Assembly (NCBI RefSeq): GCF_018294505.1
Contig: NC_057797.1
Span: forward strand, 123,447,116-123,511,115
Source of the DNA: Triticum aestivum
Lineage: Eukaryota > Streptophyta > Magnoliopsida > Poales > Poaceae
Reading direction: 5' to 3'
Length of the DNA stretch: 64,000 bases
Shown here: positions 35,589 through 46,768 of the stretch, one piece after another
How the letters are laid out: each line of letters begins with the position of its first letter
Position numbering within the stretch: the stretch's first letter is position 1
Notes under the pieces: generated by a model
Told to the model about the DNA's origin: nothing
The model's database searches: none
The model's input: the letters and a program-made list of their open reading frames with translations, nothing else
Made by a program: the position numbers and the translations under genes

Positions 35589-36528
35589 TGTCGACGTTCT
35601 GGGAACGGGGGTCCCCAGACTTGCCTGCCTGCGGCCTGCGGCGTGGCTCAAAGGGGGGCCCAGCACGTCCATCTTCATCAACACAGACCCAAGACCCTTG
35701 CGAGGGGCCAAGCCTCGCGGGGAGGACGACACGGAGCTTCCTCAGGCACGGCCTCATCAGGCTGGCTCATGAGGGGGCGGAGAGATCAAGGCGGGGTACC
35801 TCACGAGTTGCCCGTGACGCAAGCCATGACGGCCAAGGGCGCCAGGCGGGTGCCAGCCCGCGCAGTGTCCTCCTTTCCTCTTTGGTGCAAAGGGGGCAAG
35901 CACAGCCGCGGAGTACCGAGGCATCAGGCAAAGGTTGCCATTTCGGTGCAACAAGACCAAGACCAGGAAGGCTGTAAGACGAAGGTCATCATGGAGCCCA
36001 GGACGGTGTCACCACCAGAGCTTTGTGCAGGCGAAGACTACTTTTGTCAGGGTAGCTAGTACTAGCTTTCCCCCTTCAAATTAGCCCGCCATTGTTGGCT
36101 CCCTTCCCGCTCAATATTTGGGAAGAGGACCAGGGCCTCTATAAATAGGACCAGCCACCCACAGAGCAAAGGGGGTTCGGAAGAGGAGGTTCTTTAGAGA
36201 GGGGGTTCGATCAGAGAGAGAGAGAAGGGTGGCTGAACTCCTCCCAGCAGTTCATCACCACAGCCAAGAATAGACCCTCGCGAGGCTGTTCTTCCTTGTA
36301 TCATTCATCATCATCAGCCCAAGAGGCAATCCACCACACCACACACTGGAGTAGGGTATTACACCACAACAGTGGCCCGAACCAGTATAAACCCTGTGTC
36401 CCTTGTGTTGTTCTTTCCATAGCTTAGATCTTAGCGAGGCGGAGGGGTGCAGGTAAGTAGGAAGCGAAGTCTCCGCGCGCACCCCAGTGTTCGAACCTCA
36501 AGGGTTTGCCAGAACCCGAAATCTGACA
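35589..36528 (+). repeat. G2 5' LTR, 940 bp
   Basis: TGTCGACG at the start and ATCTGACA at the end. A TATA box, CTCTATAAATAGG, is near 36140. GA repeats lie near 36215. Confidence 0.95.
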
Positions 36529-36530
36529 TT

Positions 36531-36548
36531 TGGCGCGCCAGGTAGGAG
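36531..36548 (+). other. primer-binding site of G2
   Basis: TGGCGCGCCAGGTAGGAG, two bases after the LTR; same site as G1. Confidence 0.85.
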
Positions 36549-36593
36549 TGCACCGGAGTTTTCTCTTCTGCCACCGCCACGACCTGCCTCGCG

Positions 36594-37130
36594 ATGAGCA
36601 GCGCGTGGCCCGCTACGGCCGCCGGCGCCAGCACGGGGGCCAGGGGGCTCCGAGCCCTGGCCCCAGCCCTGCAACGGGTACGGTGGCCGGACAAGTTCAA
36701 GCCAACGACGCCGCCGCGCTACGGCGGCGCGACAGATCCGCTGGCCTTCTTGCCAGCAAGCGAGGAGGCCCTCCTCGAAGCTGGAGGTGACGATAGGGTC
36801 ATGGCCAACTGGCTCCCCATCACCCCCACCTGCGCTCCGCACACATGGCTGCTCCACCCGCCGGCAGCCTCTGTGGCCTCTTGGGAAGAGCCCCGCGGCC
36901 TCTTCCCCGCCCATCGCGCTACACCAACACCCCCGGTCATCGCGGCCCTTCTGGGCGGCTCGCAGGCGCCACTTGCAAGTCACCACGTCAAGCCGTTCAT
37001 CCGCTGGGTCAGCGCCACTTCCACGCGGCAGGGGGCTCTCTTGGACCGGGCGGCGCCCAAGGCCGGCCTGACCTTCAGCTCGGAGGACCACCCCCCCCCC
37101 CCAACTCGGCCTGCTTGGGTGTGCTCCCCA
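36594..37130 (+). pseudogene. G2 gag remnant
   Basis: A frame from ATG 36594 leads into the start of the gag capsid core (RWPDKFKPTTPPRYGGATDP, then GDDRVMANWLPI) and a shifted echo of its middle (PPAASVASWEE). The region is only about 540 bp, much shorter than a full gag, with internal deletions, frame changes and a poly-C run at 37090-37101. No zinc knuckle is seen. It cannot make a functional capsid protein. Confidence 0.65.
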
Positions 37131-40100
37131 TGCTGTGCACCCCCACCATCTGCCAGGTGACCATCACCAGAACTCTCATCGACGGTGGTGCGGGCCTCAG
37201 AGTGCTCTCGGTCGAGGCCTTCGACCTCCTCTGCATACCCCTGGAACGGCTGCAACCCAGCCAGCCCTTCTTAGGCGTTGGGGGCGGGTCATCCAGCTCC
37301 TTGGGATAGATCCGGCTCCCAGTAACCTTCGGCACCTACAACAAGTTCTGCACAGAGCTGGTCGACTTCGACATCGCCCCCATCGGCCTCCCCTACAACG
37401 CCATCCTCGACTACCCAGCACTGGCCCAATTCATGGCCGCGACACACCCGACGTACAACCTCATGAAGATGCCCGGGAGCAGCGGTGCCCTCACCGTGCA
37501 CGGGGACACCGGAGACGCGCTGCGGGTGCTCAAGCTCGCCTTCAAGACGGCGGCGTCGGCGCGGCCCGCCGACTTGGAGACCCCCGAGCCCAATGGGGCT
37601 GCACCCGCCAAGAAGAAACAGTTGTTCACCCAGGACATGGCAGAAACCAAGCAGATACCCGTCGTTGAGGACGGGTCCACCAACGCCACTTTCACCATAG
37701 GCGCCAACCTCGAACCCGAGCAAGAGGAGGCCCTGGTCGGGTTCCTGTGCGCAAACAAGAAGGTATTCGCTTGGGAGCCTGACCAGTTGGCAGGGATCCC
37801 TAGGAGAGTAATCGAGCATCACCTCAACGTGTGCCCCAACGTGCGCCCTGTGAAGCAGAAGGCCAGGCGGCAGTCCACAGAAAAGCAAGCCTTCATCGTC
37901 CAAGAGACCCGCAAATTAGAAGCCGCTGGGGTCATTCGCGAGGTCCGATACCCAGATTGGTTGGCCAACCCTGTCGTTGTGCCAAAGAAGGGAGGGAAGG
38001 AGCGCATGTGTGTCGACTTCACCAACCTCAACAAAGCATGCCCGCAAGATCCGTTCCCGCTTCCCCGCATCGACCAGATCGTCGATTCCACCGCGGAATG
38101 CGACCTGCTATGCTTCTTGGATGCCTTTTCTGGGTATCACCAGATCAAGATGGCGGTAGAAGACGTCAAAAAGACAGCCTTCCTAACCCCATGTGGGGTA
38201 TACTGCTACACGTGCATGCCGTTCGGGCTGCGTAACGCTGGGGCGACCTTTCAGCGGCTGATGCACATCACCTTGGGCCCGCAGCTCGGGAAGAATGTTG
38301 AAGCTTACGTCGATGACATTGTGGTAAAGTCTCGGGAGGCCAGGACCCTGATACAAGACCTGGAGGAAACCTTCGCGAGCCTCAACGAAGTGAACCTACG
38401 GCTCAACCCAGAGAAGTGTGTGTTCGGAGTCCCCTCGGGCAAGCTCTTGGGTTTCCTCGTGTCCCACCGAGGCATCGAGGCTAACCCGGAAAAGTTCAAG
38501 GCGGTGGAAGACATGAGCCCTCCGAAGACCCTCAGAGAAATGCAGAAGCTCACTGGGCGCGTGACCGCGCTAGGGCGCTTCATCTCCAAGTTGGGGGAAC
38601 GAGCGCTGCCCTTCTTCCAGCTAATGAAGAAAAAGGGGCCCTTTGAGTGGACTGAAGAGGCCGACAAGGCGTTCCAGGATCTCAAGAGATACCTGACCAG
38701 CCCACTGGTCATGGTGGCTCCGCGCCCTCAAGGGCCCCTGGTGCTTTACCTCGCCGCCACTCTGTACTCCGCCAGCGCAGCCCTGGTGGCGGTTAGAGAG
38801 GATCGTCGAATCAAAACCGCAACAGCAGCCCAGAACAAGGCAAAGCAGGAGCAAGGAAGACTCACAGAAACCGCCACCGCAGCTGAGGAGGATCAGCCGC
38901 CGTAGGGGAGTGCATCGGAGGCGGAAGAGGCCCCTCCCCCAGATGGCCAGCCTCGGAAGGCCTCATCGCCTCAAGAGGCGCCGTGGTCTCCGAAGGGAGC
39001 CGCCGATACTGATGCTCCCAACCTCGTAGAGCACCCGGTGTACTTCGTCAGCACGGTGTTGCGGGATGCGAGGGCACGGTACCCCATGCCTCAGAAAATC
39101 CTCCTCGCGCTGTTGGTGGCCTCGCGCAAGCTGCGGCACTATTTTCAGGGTCACCCCATCAAGGTCGTCTCGTCATACCCCCTGGAGAGAGTGCTCAGGA
39201 GCCCTAACTCAGCTGGAAGGGTCGCTGAGTGGAACATAGAACTGCAAGCGTTTCATCTCGAATTCAGCACGACCAGAGTCATCAACGGAGCAGCGTTGGC
39301 GGATTTTGTGGCAGAATGGACGGAGGCACCAGGCCTCAAGGCCGACGAGGATCGGTCCCTCTCCCCAGGAAGGGAGGTGCCAGAAGGCTGGGTCATGTAC
39401 TTCGATGTAGCGTTCTCCAGGCATGGCGCTGGGGCTGGGGCGGTGCTTATATCGCCCACTCAGGACAAGCTCTACTATGCTGTGCAGCTCTGTTTCCAGC
39501 AAGGTGAAAAGGTCTCCAACAACATAGCGGAGTATGAAGGATTAATTGCGGGCTTGAAGGCCGCAGCTGCCCTGGGGGTGAAACGCCTCACCATCAAGGG
39601 CAATTCACAGCTCCTTGTCAATTTCTCCAACAAGGTGTACAAGCCGAAGGATGAGCACATGGAGGCCTACCTTGCGGAGGTCCGCAGGATGGAGAAACAG
39701 TTCTGGGGGTTGGAGTTGCAGCATGTGCCCCGCGGCACCAATCAGGAGGCCGGCGACATCACCAAACGGGCGTCCAGGCGGCTACCTCAGGAGCCTGGCA
39801 TTTTCGAGGAGCGGCTCTTCAAGCCCTCGGCCCTGCCGTCATTATCACACACGGCTCAGCCCCGGGAGGAGCTCCCCCAGCCACCTACCTCAGGAACCCC
39901 GGCCTGTGGCCCGGCCTCAGGAGCACGCCTACTCCTAACGATGGAACCTCAGGAGGGATGTTGGATCACGGAGCTCCGGAGTTACTTAACACAAGGGACC
40001 CTGCCGGAGAATGAGGAGGAAGCGGAGCGAGTGGCACGCCAGGCCACGGCATACTGCATCAAGGATGGAGAGCTCTACCGGAAGCGACCAAACGATGTAT

Positions 40101-41185
40101 CCCTGCGCTGCGTCCCCAGGGAGCAAGGGAAGGAACTGCTGGAAGATATACACGGCGGAGACTGTGGGCATCATTCATCATCACGGACCCTCGTCGGCAA
40201 GGCGTTCCGCAGTGGGTTTTATTGGCCCACCGCGCTCAATGACGTCGTCGAACTAGTGAAAGCTTGTGAGTCCTGCCAGTTCCATCAGCCAGCAGGAGGC
40301 CTGCAGACTATACCCCTTTCGTGGCCATTCGCAGTCTGGGGGCTAGACATCTTGGGCCCGTTTCCTCGGGCGCCAGGGGGCTACCGCTACCTCTACATCG
40401 CCGTGGACAAGTTCACCAAGTGGAATGAAGTAGAGGCTGTCCGCACCATTCCCGCGGGCTCCGCGGTCAAGTTCATCAAGGGCATCGTGAGCCGGTTCGG
40501 GGTGCCGAACCGCATCATCACGGACAACGGTTCGCAGTTCACCAGTAACCTCTTCAAAACATACTGTGCTAACCTTGGAACGCAGATATGCTATGCTTCG
40601 GTGGCGCACCCCCGAAGCAACGGCCAGGCCGAGCGAGCCAACGCGGAGGTCCTGAGGGGCCTCAAGACCAGGACGTTCAAGAATAAGCTGGAGGCCTGCG
40701 GCAGAGGTTGGTACGACGAGCTTCAGTCCGTGTTGTGGTCCATCCACACAACCGCAACCAAGCCGACTGGAGAGACCCTGTTCTTCCTGGTCTACGGAGC
40801 CGAAGCGGTCCTCCCTCACGAGGTCAGACGTCACTCCGCGCAGGTCCTGGCGTTCGATGAGGCCCAGCAGGACGCCATGCGGGGGATGGACCTCGTGCTG
40901 GGGGAGGAACGTCGCCAAAAAGCCGCGCTGCGAGCGCCGAGGTACCAACAAGCACTGCGACGATATCACTGCCGCAACATCCGCCCCAGAACTCTTGAGG
41001 TAGGAGACCTCGTGCTCAGGCGGGTTCTCTCTAGGGAGGGGCTGCACAAGCTCTCTCCCATGTGGGAGGGCCCGTTCAAAGTTGTTCATGTTTCCAGGCC
41101 CGGCTCCGCGCGCTTGGAGAGTCAGGAGGGGGCGCCAGTCCAGAACGCATGGAACATCCAGCACCTCCGGAGGTTCTACCCCTAA
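37131..41185 (+). pseudogene. G2 pol: protease, RT, RNase H, archaeal-type RNase H, integrase
   Basis: A single frame of about 1350 codons broken only by TAG at 37307 and TAG at 38903. Protease: TLIDGGAGL near 37180. RT: about 37900-38500, with NPVVVPKKGGKERMCVDF, FLDAFSGYHQI and the catalytic YVDD near 38310. First RNase H: about 38640-39330, without clear catalytic residues. Second RNase H: about 39390-39780; the Asp of its GDSQ-type motif is Asn here (IKGNSQLL), so it is probably inactive. Integrase: zinc-binding H-H ... CESC near 40150-40280, then the catalytic triad in GLDILGP, ITDNGSQF and NGQAERANAE (40350-40640). The C-terminus has WEGPFKV and ends NAWNIQHLRRFYP. Mobility is unlikely given two nonsense codons and the ruined gag, but it is by far the best-preserved pol in the window. 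Confidence 0.92.
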
Positions 41186-41189
41186 AAAG

Positions 41190-41435
41190 GCTCGGAGCCT
41201 GTGAAGAAGGCGAATGCCTGTGAAGCCGTCGCGTTTTGGAAAAGGCCCGGAGCCTGTGAAGAAGGCGAATGCCTGTGAAGCTGTCGCGTTTTGGAAAAGG
41301 CCCGGAGCCTGTGAAGAAGGCGAATGCCTATGAAGCTGTCGCGTTTTGGAAAAGGCCCGGAGCCTATGAAGTTGTCGCGTTTTGGAAAAGGCTCGGAGCC
41401 TGTGAAGAAGCCAACGCCTGTGAAGCTCGCCGCCC
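41190..41435 (+). repeat. 55-bp tandem repeat, about 4.5 units
   Basis: Unit AAAGGCCCGGAGCCTGTGAA followed by 35 more bases ending GTCGCGTTTTGGA. There are three full units, one shortened and one partial unit. It starts four bases after the integrase stop codon. G1 has a single degenerate match near 13090-13140. Confidence 0.85.
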
Positions 41436-42043
41436 GTGACACTCTCACGTAATAATGAGTTGGGGCTGTACACGCCTCGGAGTCTCAGGAGCGCCGACCT
41501 CAGGCCCTGGGGCTCTCTCCCACGCCCAGTGGCAGCACTTAGCTCCGTACTGGTGAGAAGACTTCGAAGACTAGATTAGGTGCCGGATGCGACTTTTCAT
41601 TTGCTTTCCGCAGTTGGCTTGTTCCTTCTCATTCGAGGTTTTATTGAAGTTGTCACCGTCTTTGGCTTGTGGTTCTTCGACTTTTCGCTCTCCTGCCTCG
41701 ATTTCTCTTCTGCAAGGCCTCGCGAGGGAACGGGGCAGCCGAGCACCCTCGCGAGCGTTCCTACCCTAGTCATTCAAGGGTTTCGTGACCTGGGTCCATT
41801 GCAGGAGCACCCCTCCAGTCCGTGCCCCACGGGCACCGCGACACGAACACAGGGCTTGGGTCGGTCGCCCCCCACGGCTGGGGCCGGGAGCTACCCACGC
41901 GCGGGCACGAAGCCGAAAGGCATGATAACGGAAGCAAATGATGATTAACAGCAATAACCCAAACACGCCCCCTCGGGGCTCCACACTACTGTCTTTTTGC
42001 GCAGGAAAAAGGAAAAGAAAGAACAAGTCAGGCGCAGCCCGCC
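41436..42043 (+). other. G2 3' non-coding region, no gene seen
   Basis: Matches the G1 spacer (about 12950-13090) in reverse near its start. Short frames lack recognisable domains. Confidence 0.6.
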
Positions 42044-42861
42044 TCACCCCGGCCTGCAGGGAGGACTCGAGCCGCCCCAGGGGCTCAGGCGGACTCCCTC
42101 TCGTGCTTCATCGAGGCGCGACGGCGGGCAGACACGCCACCACCCCCTAGCAGATATGACGCGTGGAGGTTGACCGCGGCCGCCGCTAGAAGAGTCGCCA
42201 CTTGAAGAAGAACCGGAGAAGCTTGAGGAACCCTGAGCGCCGCCAGGCACGCGAGCGATGTCCACTCCATCGTCGTCAGAGCTGGGTTCCCGGCCACGGT
42301 CGTCGTCCTCAGGGCAGCACCCCTCGCGGTGACCATCCTCCCCAAACACCCTCACATAGAGGGTGGCATCGCTGTCAAACTTGAAGTGCAGGGTGCACCG
42401 ATGCCTCAGGCCGCGCGCGCGGGCAAACGTCTGCCAACCGCGGGCCAAGGCCAGGCTCCCAGCTGCGGAAACCTCCAGTGAAGCCCATGAGGCCCGGCGG
42501 CAGCAGCCGTCAGCCTGGAGCCAGAGGCCGCCTGGGGCACTGGCCGGAAGCTCGCCGAGGAGGAAGCGAGGAAGTGGAAGCCGGGTGCTAGTCGGCTCCG
42601 CCGACCACACGACGAACTCCGGCAGCACCTCTGCAGCGTGAAAGCACGGCCTACGGGGACGCGCGACCAAAGCGCGCCCCCGGCCGCAATAGTCCGACCG
42701 TCACCATGCTGGGAATCGTCTCCGCGGCCGTGGGGAGCTGCCATGGAGGCCACAGGATGCTTGCGAGGGCGCCCTCATCCGCGCTTGGGCGGGGAAGAGG
42801 CAGGCTCTACCCGGTGAGCCTTCCCCTTCTCTGCGGCTGAGAACCTCCTCACCGGTGCCAT
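42044..42861 (-). pseudogene. antisense gene of G2: AT-hook-like motif plus B3-type DNA-binding domain
   Basis: Lies opposite to pol. The ATG at 42861 opens a Lys/Arg-rich N-terminus ending PPKRG. A TGA (42775-42777) interrupts it directly before GRPRKH, so the stop falls inside an AT-hook-like basic motif. After a further frame change, the long frame (42670-42044) holds a B3-type fold: LPLPRFLLGELP, a WASLEV strand, then LARGWQTFARARGL and LHFKFDSDATLYVRVF. This follows the B3 pattern of an aromatic-rich GW..F helix followed by a final beta strand. An acidic stretch (CCPEDDDRGREPSSDDD) and a Ser/Gly-rich tail follow. B3 domains bind DNA in plant transcription factors. Here the protein would be nuclear and DNA-binding if intact, which is inference. 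It occupies the slot that holds the PF04195-like gene in G1. Confidence 0.68.
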
Positions 42862-43148
42862 GAAGAAGAACGAGAAGCAAGGGGGAATGAACTGGAAGGG
42901 CACGCGCCAATCCATACTAATAGCCGGCAAGGGCCAACCATCGGCCCCCACTATCACAGGTAATCATGACCCGCTTTGCATGCAGGGACTTGTCCAGTCC
43001 GTGCAGTTGCCGAGGCGCCATGGGGAAGTGGAGACGCCCACGTCCAATCATCCGCCACGCGGCACCCAAGACCGTAGGCTATTAGGGCCCGCGGCGCTTC
43101 GCTCTTGCCCTTCCGCCTCCCTGCACGGTCAAGTCCGGGCGCGCCTTG
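42862..43148 (-). promoter_or_regulatory. 5' region of the antisense B3 gene
   Basis: About 290 bp between the ATG and the purine tract. Its LTR-proximal 150 bp are shared with G1 upstream of its antisense gene (8932-9080 region); the rest differs completely. No clear TATA box. A promoter here is inferred from position only. Confidence 0.35.
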
Positions 43149-43162
43149 GGCCCGGGGGCTAC
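43149..43162 (+). other. G2 polypurine tract
   Basis: GGGCCCGGGGGCTAC next to the 3' LTR, mirrored in G1 at 8932-8946. Confidence 0.65.
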
Positions 43163-44103
43163 TGTCGGCATTCTGGGAACGGGGGTCCCCAGACTTGCCT
43201 GCCTGCGGCCTGCGGCATGGCTGAAAGGGGGGCCCAACACGACCCATCTTCATCAACACAGACCCAAGACCCTCGCGAGGGGCCAAGCCTCGCGGGGTGG
43301 ACGACACGGAGCTTCCTCAGGCACGGCCTCATTAGGCTGGCTCGCTAGGGGGCGGAGAGATCAAGGCGGGGTACCTCACGAGGTGCCCGTGACACAAGCC
43401 ATGACGACCAAGGGCGCCAGACGGGTGCCAGCCCGCGCAGTGTCCTCCTTTCCTCTTTGGTGCAAAGGGGGCAAGCGCAGCCGCGGAGTACCGAGGCATC
43501 AGGCAAAGGTTGCCATTTCGGTGCAACAAGACCAAGACCAGGAAGACTGTAAGACGGGGGTCATCGTGGAGCCCGGGACGGTGTCACCACTAGAGCTTTG
43601 TGCAGGCAAAGACTACTTTTGTCAGGGTAGCTAGTACTAGCTGTCCCCCTTCAAATTAGCCTGCCATTGTTGGCTCCCTTCCCGCTTGATATTTGGGAAG
43701 AGGATCAGGGCCTCTATAAATAGGACCAGCCACCCACAGAGCAAAGGGGGTTCGGAAGAGGAGGTTCTTTAGAGAGGGGGTTCGATCAGAGAGAGAGAGA
43801 AGGGTGGCTGAACTCCTCCCAGCAGTTCATCACCACAGCCAAGAACAGACCCTCGCAAGGCTGTTCTTCCTTGTATCATTCATCATCATCAGCCCAAGAG
43901 GCAATCCACCACGCCACACACTGGAGTAGGGTATTACACCACAACGGTGGCCCGAACCAGTATAAACCCTGTGTCCCTTGTGTTGTTCTTTCCATAGCTT
44001 AGATCTTAGCGAGGCAGAGGGGTGCAGGTAAGTAGGAAGCGAAGTCTCCGCGCGCACCCCAGTGTTCGAACCTCAAGGGTCTGCCGGAACCCGAAATCCG
44101 ACA
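43163..44103 (+). repeat. G2 3' LTR, 941 bp
   Basis: TGTCGGCA to ATCCGACA; partner of 35589-36528. A TATA box lies near 43715. Confidence 0.95.
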
Positions 44104-44108
44104 TACGC
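44104..44108. other. target-site duplication of G2, right copy (TACGC)
   Basis: Partner of TACAC at 35584-35588. The Athila leader continues directly (CAAGTCAAGTCAAG). Confidence 0.8.
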
Positions 44109-44285
44109 CAAGTCAAGTCAAGACATACCAAGTACCCATCAGAAACTCTTATCCCTCGCATTACATTATTTGCCATTTTCCTTTCATCTCCCCCACTTCA
44201 CCCTTGGCGTTTTATTCGCACTCTTTTCCATTCGCCTCCTTTTTGCTTGCCTCTTGTTTACTTGTGTGTTGGATTGTTTGTCACA

Positions 44286-46049
44286 ATGGCTCAAGATAAT
44301 ACTAAATTGTGTGAATTTTCCAATACCAACAATAATGATTTTCTTAGCACTCCGATTGCTCCTCTTACCGATGCTGAATCTTGTGAAATTAATACTGCTT
44401 TGCTGAATCTTGTTATGAAAGATCCATTTTCTGGCCTTCCTAGTGAAGATGTCGCTACCCATCTAAACAGCTTTGTTGATCTATGTGATATGCAAAAGAA
44501 GAAAGATGTGGATAATTATATTGTTAAATTGAAGCTATTTACGTTTTCCCTTAGAGATCGTGCTAAAACTTGGTTTTCCTCTTTGCCTAAAAATAGTATT
44601 GATTCTTGGAATAAGTGCAAAGATGCTTTTATCTCTAAGTATTTTCCTCCCGCTAAGATCATCCCTCTTAGAAACGACATTATGAATTTTAAGAAACTTG
44701 ATCATGAGCATATTGCACAAGCTTGGGAGAGGATGAAATTAAGGATACGTAATTGCCCTACACATGGTTTGAATTTATGGATGATCATACAAATTTTTTA
44801 TGCTGGATTGAATTTTTCTTCTAGAAATCTTTTAGATTCGGGCGCGGGAGGCACTTTTATGGAAATCACTTTAGGAGAAGCTACTAAACTCCTAGATAAT
44901 ATTATGGTTAATTATTCTCAATGGCACACTGAAAGATCTACTAGTAAAAAGGTTCATGCTATAGAAGAAATTAATGTTTTGAGTGGAAAGATGGATAAAC
45001 TTATGAAATTGTTTGCTAATAAGAGTGTTTCTTCTGATCCCAATGATATGCCTTTGTCTACTTTGATTGAGAATAATAATGATTCTATGGATGTGAATTT
45101 TGTTGGTAGGAACAATTTTCGTAACAACGTGTATAGAGGAAACTTTAACCCTAGGCCATTTCCTAGTAATTCCTCTAATAATTATGGTAATTCCTACAAC
45201 AACTCTTATGGAAATTTTAATAAGTTGCCCTCTGATTTTGAATCTAGTATTAAAGAATTTATTAGTTCGCAAAAGAGTTTCAATGCTTTGATTGAAGAAA
45301 ATTTGTCTAAGACTGGTGAGTTGGCTAGGAACGTGGATAGAATTTCTCTTGATGTTGATTGTTTGAAACTTAGATCTATTCCATCTAAGCATGATATCAA
45401 TGAGTCTCTCAAAGCCATGAGAATTTCCATTGATGAGTGCAAAGAAAGAACCGCTAGGATGCGTGCAAAAAAAGATTGCTTGATGAAAGCGTGTTCTTCT
45501 AGTTTTCATGATAATAATGATGAAGATCTAAAAGTGATTGATGTGTCTCCTATTAAATCTTTGTTTTGCAATATGAATCTTGATAATGGTGGGACCGGAG
45601 ATGAGTCAACTTTAGCTAAAAGGTGTCCCAATGATTCAGAGTTTTTAGATCTTGATGCAAAAATTGGTAAAAGTGGGATTGAAGAGGTCAAAACTTTACA
45701 TAGCAATGAACCAACTATTTTGGATTTCAAGGGATTTAATTATGATAATTGCTCTTTGATAGATTGTATTTCCTTGTTGAAATCTGTGTTAAATTCTCCT
45801 CATGCTTATAGTCAAAATAAAGCTTTTACCAAACATATCGTTGATGCTTTAATGCAATCTTACGAAGAAAAGCTTGAATTAGATGTTTCTATCCCTAGAA
45901 AAATTTATGATGAGTGGGAACCTACTATTAAAATTAAGATTAAAGATCATGAATGCTATGTAATCTTTACTTTCAATCTATATCATAAAAATACCAAAAA
46001 TATTTATCTTATTATCCCTATCAGATCTCACTTTTGCAAGTGGCCGTGA
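44286..46049 (+). pseudogene. Athila-lineage gag, open for 587 codons, C-terminus replaced by LTR sequence
   Basis: ATG at 44286 (CACAATGGC context); an upstream in-frame extension lies in leader and LTR DNA and is rejected. The frame is open to 46049 without a stop. The capsid domain (about residues 60-200) has FTFSLRDRAKTWFSSLP, SWNKCKDAFISKYFPP and ERMKLRIRNCPTHG, the Athila-type gag pattern. An Asn-rich region (residues about 270-320) and a Lys/Glu-rich helical part follow. No zinc knuckle, protease or RT is reached: the last 30 or so codons (after KDHECY) read into the LTR tail, so the intact frame is a deletion fusion. Even without nonsense codons it would be an incomplete gag-pol. Confidence 0.82.
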
Positions 46050-46242
46050 AGGGATTGACAACCCCTTTATCGCGTTGGTTGCACGGTTCTTATTTGTTTG
46101 TGTAGGTGCGAGGTGACTTGTGTGTAGTATCCCACTGGATTGATACCTTGCTTCTCAAAAACTGAGGGAAATACTTACGCTACTTTGCTGCATCACCCTT
46201 TCCTCTTCAAGGGAAAACCAACGCAGTGCTCAAGAGGTAGCA
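45960..46242 (+). repeat. Athila-lineage 3' LTR tail
   Basis: Matches 35268-35550 of the 5' LTR and ends AGAGGTAGCA. The upstream part of the LTR is deleted. It is followed by CCGGT (46243-46247), which may be one half of a target duplication; no matching copy exists at 34300. Confidence 0.85.
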
Positions 46243-46768
46243 CCGGTGAACGAAGTCTGTGAAGGTTTGGAAGTCTCCCTTGAAGCCTTACCAGAGTGAT
46301 TGGGCGTGGACTGTGTGTCCTTAGCTCAAGGGGAATAAGGTGAAGATGCGGTCTTCTGAGTTGAATCTCAGCCTCCCTAACCAGACGTACAGTTGTCACA
46401 GCAACTAGAACTGGTCCAACAAATCCTTGTCCTCACCAAGCAACTGGTTCTATCCTCTACCTCTCTTTACTTACAGTTTGTCTTCGTGAAGTCATTGCCT
46501 GCTTGCATGATCTGATTGACTTCATTGTGTGAAGATTGTTGTTGTTTGGCTTCATACTATCTTCCATCCTGATCCATACTACCTAGCTGCTGATAGTCTT
46601 TGTGCTTTCACTTCATTGCTTACTTGACTATGGCTTGTCTAGTGTAGTCTACCTTCCGCTGCATATCAATAGGTTCGTTTCTACTGTTTGTCTTCAAAAC
46701 CCCCGTGTTTTGAAGACTTCCATAAAAATCGCCTATTCACCCCCTCTAGTCGATAACTAGCACTTTCA
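46243..46768 (+). repeat. Sirevirus LTR 3' part, plus strand (copy Y)
   Basis: Reverse complement of 48048-48595 in the minus-strand LTR. It ends CTAGCACTTTCA, the LTR terminus. Truncated on the left by the Athila LTR tail. On the right it meets the inside of minus-strand copy X with no gap, so two copies of one family stand in inverted orientation here. Confidence 0.85.

Larger units (their letters stand above)
35589..44103 (+). mobile_element. gypsy element G2, Tat lineage, near-complete pol, antisense B3 gene
   Basis: Plus-strand element of 8.5 kb with paired LTRs (35589-36528, 43163-44103), primer site (36531-36548), degraded gag, PR-RT-RH-aRNH-IN frame (37131-41185), a 55-bp tandem repeat, an antisense gene (42044-42861) and a purine tract (43149-43162). 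The two LTRs differ at roughly 4% of sites by eye, suggesting an insertion about 1.5 million years ago at 1.3e-8 per site per year. A second RNase H-like domain after the first and no chromodomain after integrase place it in the Tat lineage. It is inserted nine bases after the Athila-type primer site at 35579. Confidence 0.92.
34301..46242 (+). mobile_element. Athila-lineage gypsy, deleted, split by G2
   Basis: Plus-strand remnant: LTR 34301-35550, primer-binding site 35562-35579, leader and gag resuming after the G2 insertion (44104-46049), and a 3' LTR tail (about 45960-46242). Everything from the gag C-terminus through pol and most of the 3' LTR is deleted. The primer site (TGGCGCCGTTGCCGGGGA, tRNA-Asp type) and gag are those of Athila-lineage elements such as the Sabrina/WHAM groups. 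The left edge at 34300 is a rearranged junction and not a clean TG terminus. Confidence 0.7.

Noticed and set aside
41190..41435. Possible CRISPR-like array
   Set aside because: Direct tandem repeats with no spacers, in a plant retrotransposon; not a CRISPR.
40343..41473. 376-codon minus-strand frame opposite integrase
   Set aside because: Mirror of the integrase coding frame and the 55-bp repeats; its repetitive N-terminus (RLLHRLRAFSKT) is just the tandem array read backwards.
44022..44285. Extension of the Athila gag frame upstream of the ATG at 44286
   Set aside because: It reads through the G2 LTR and the Athila leader, which are unrelated sequences joined by insertion.
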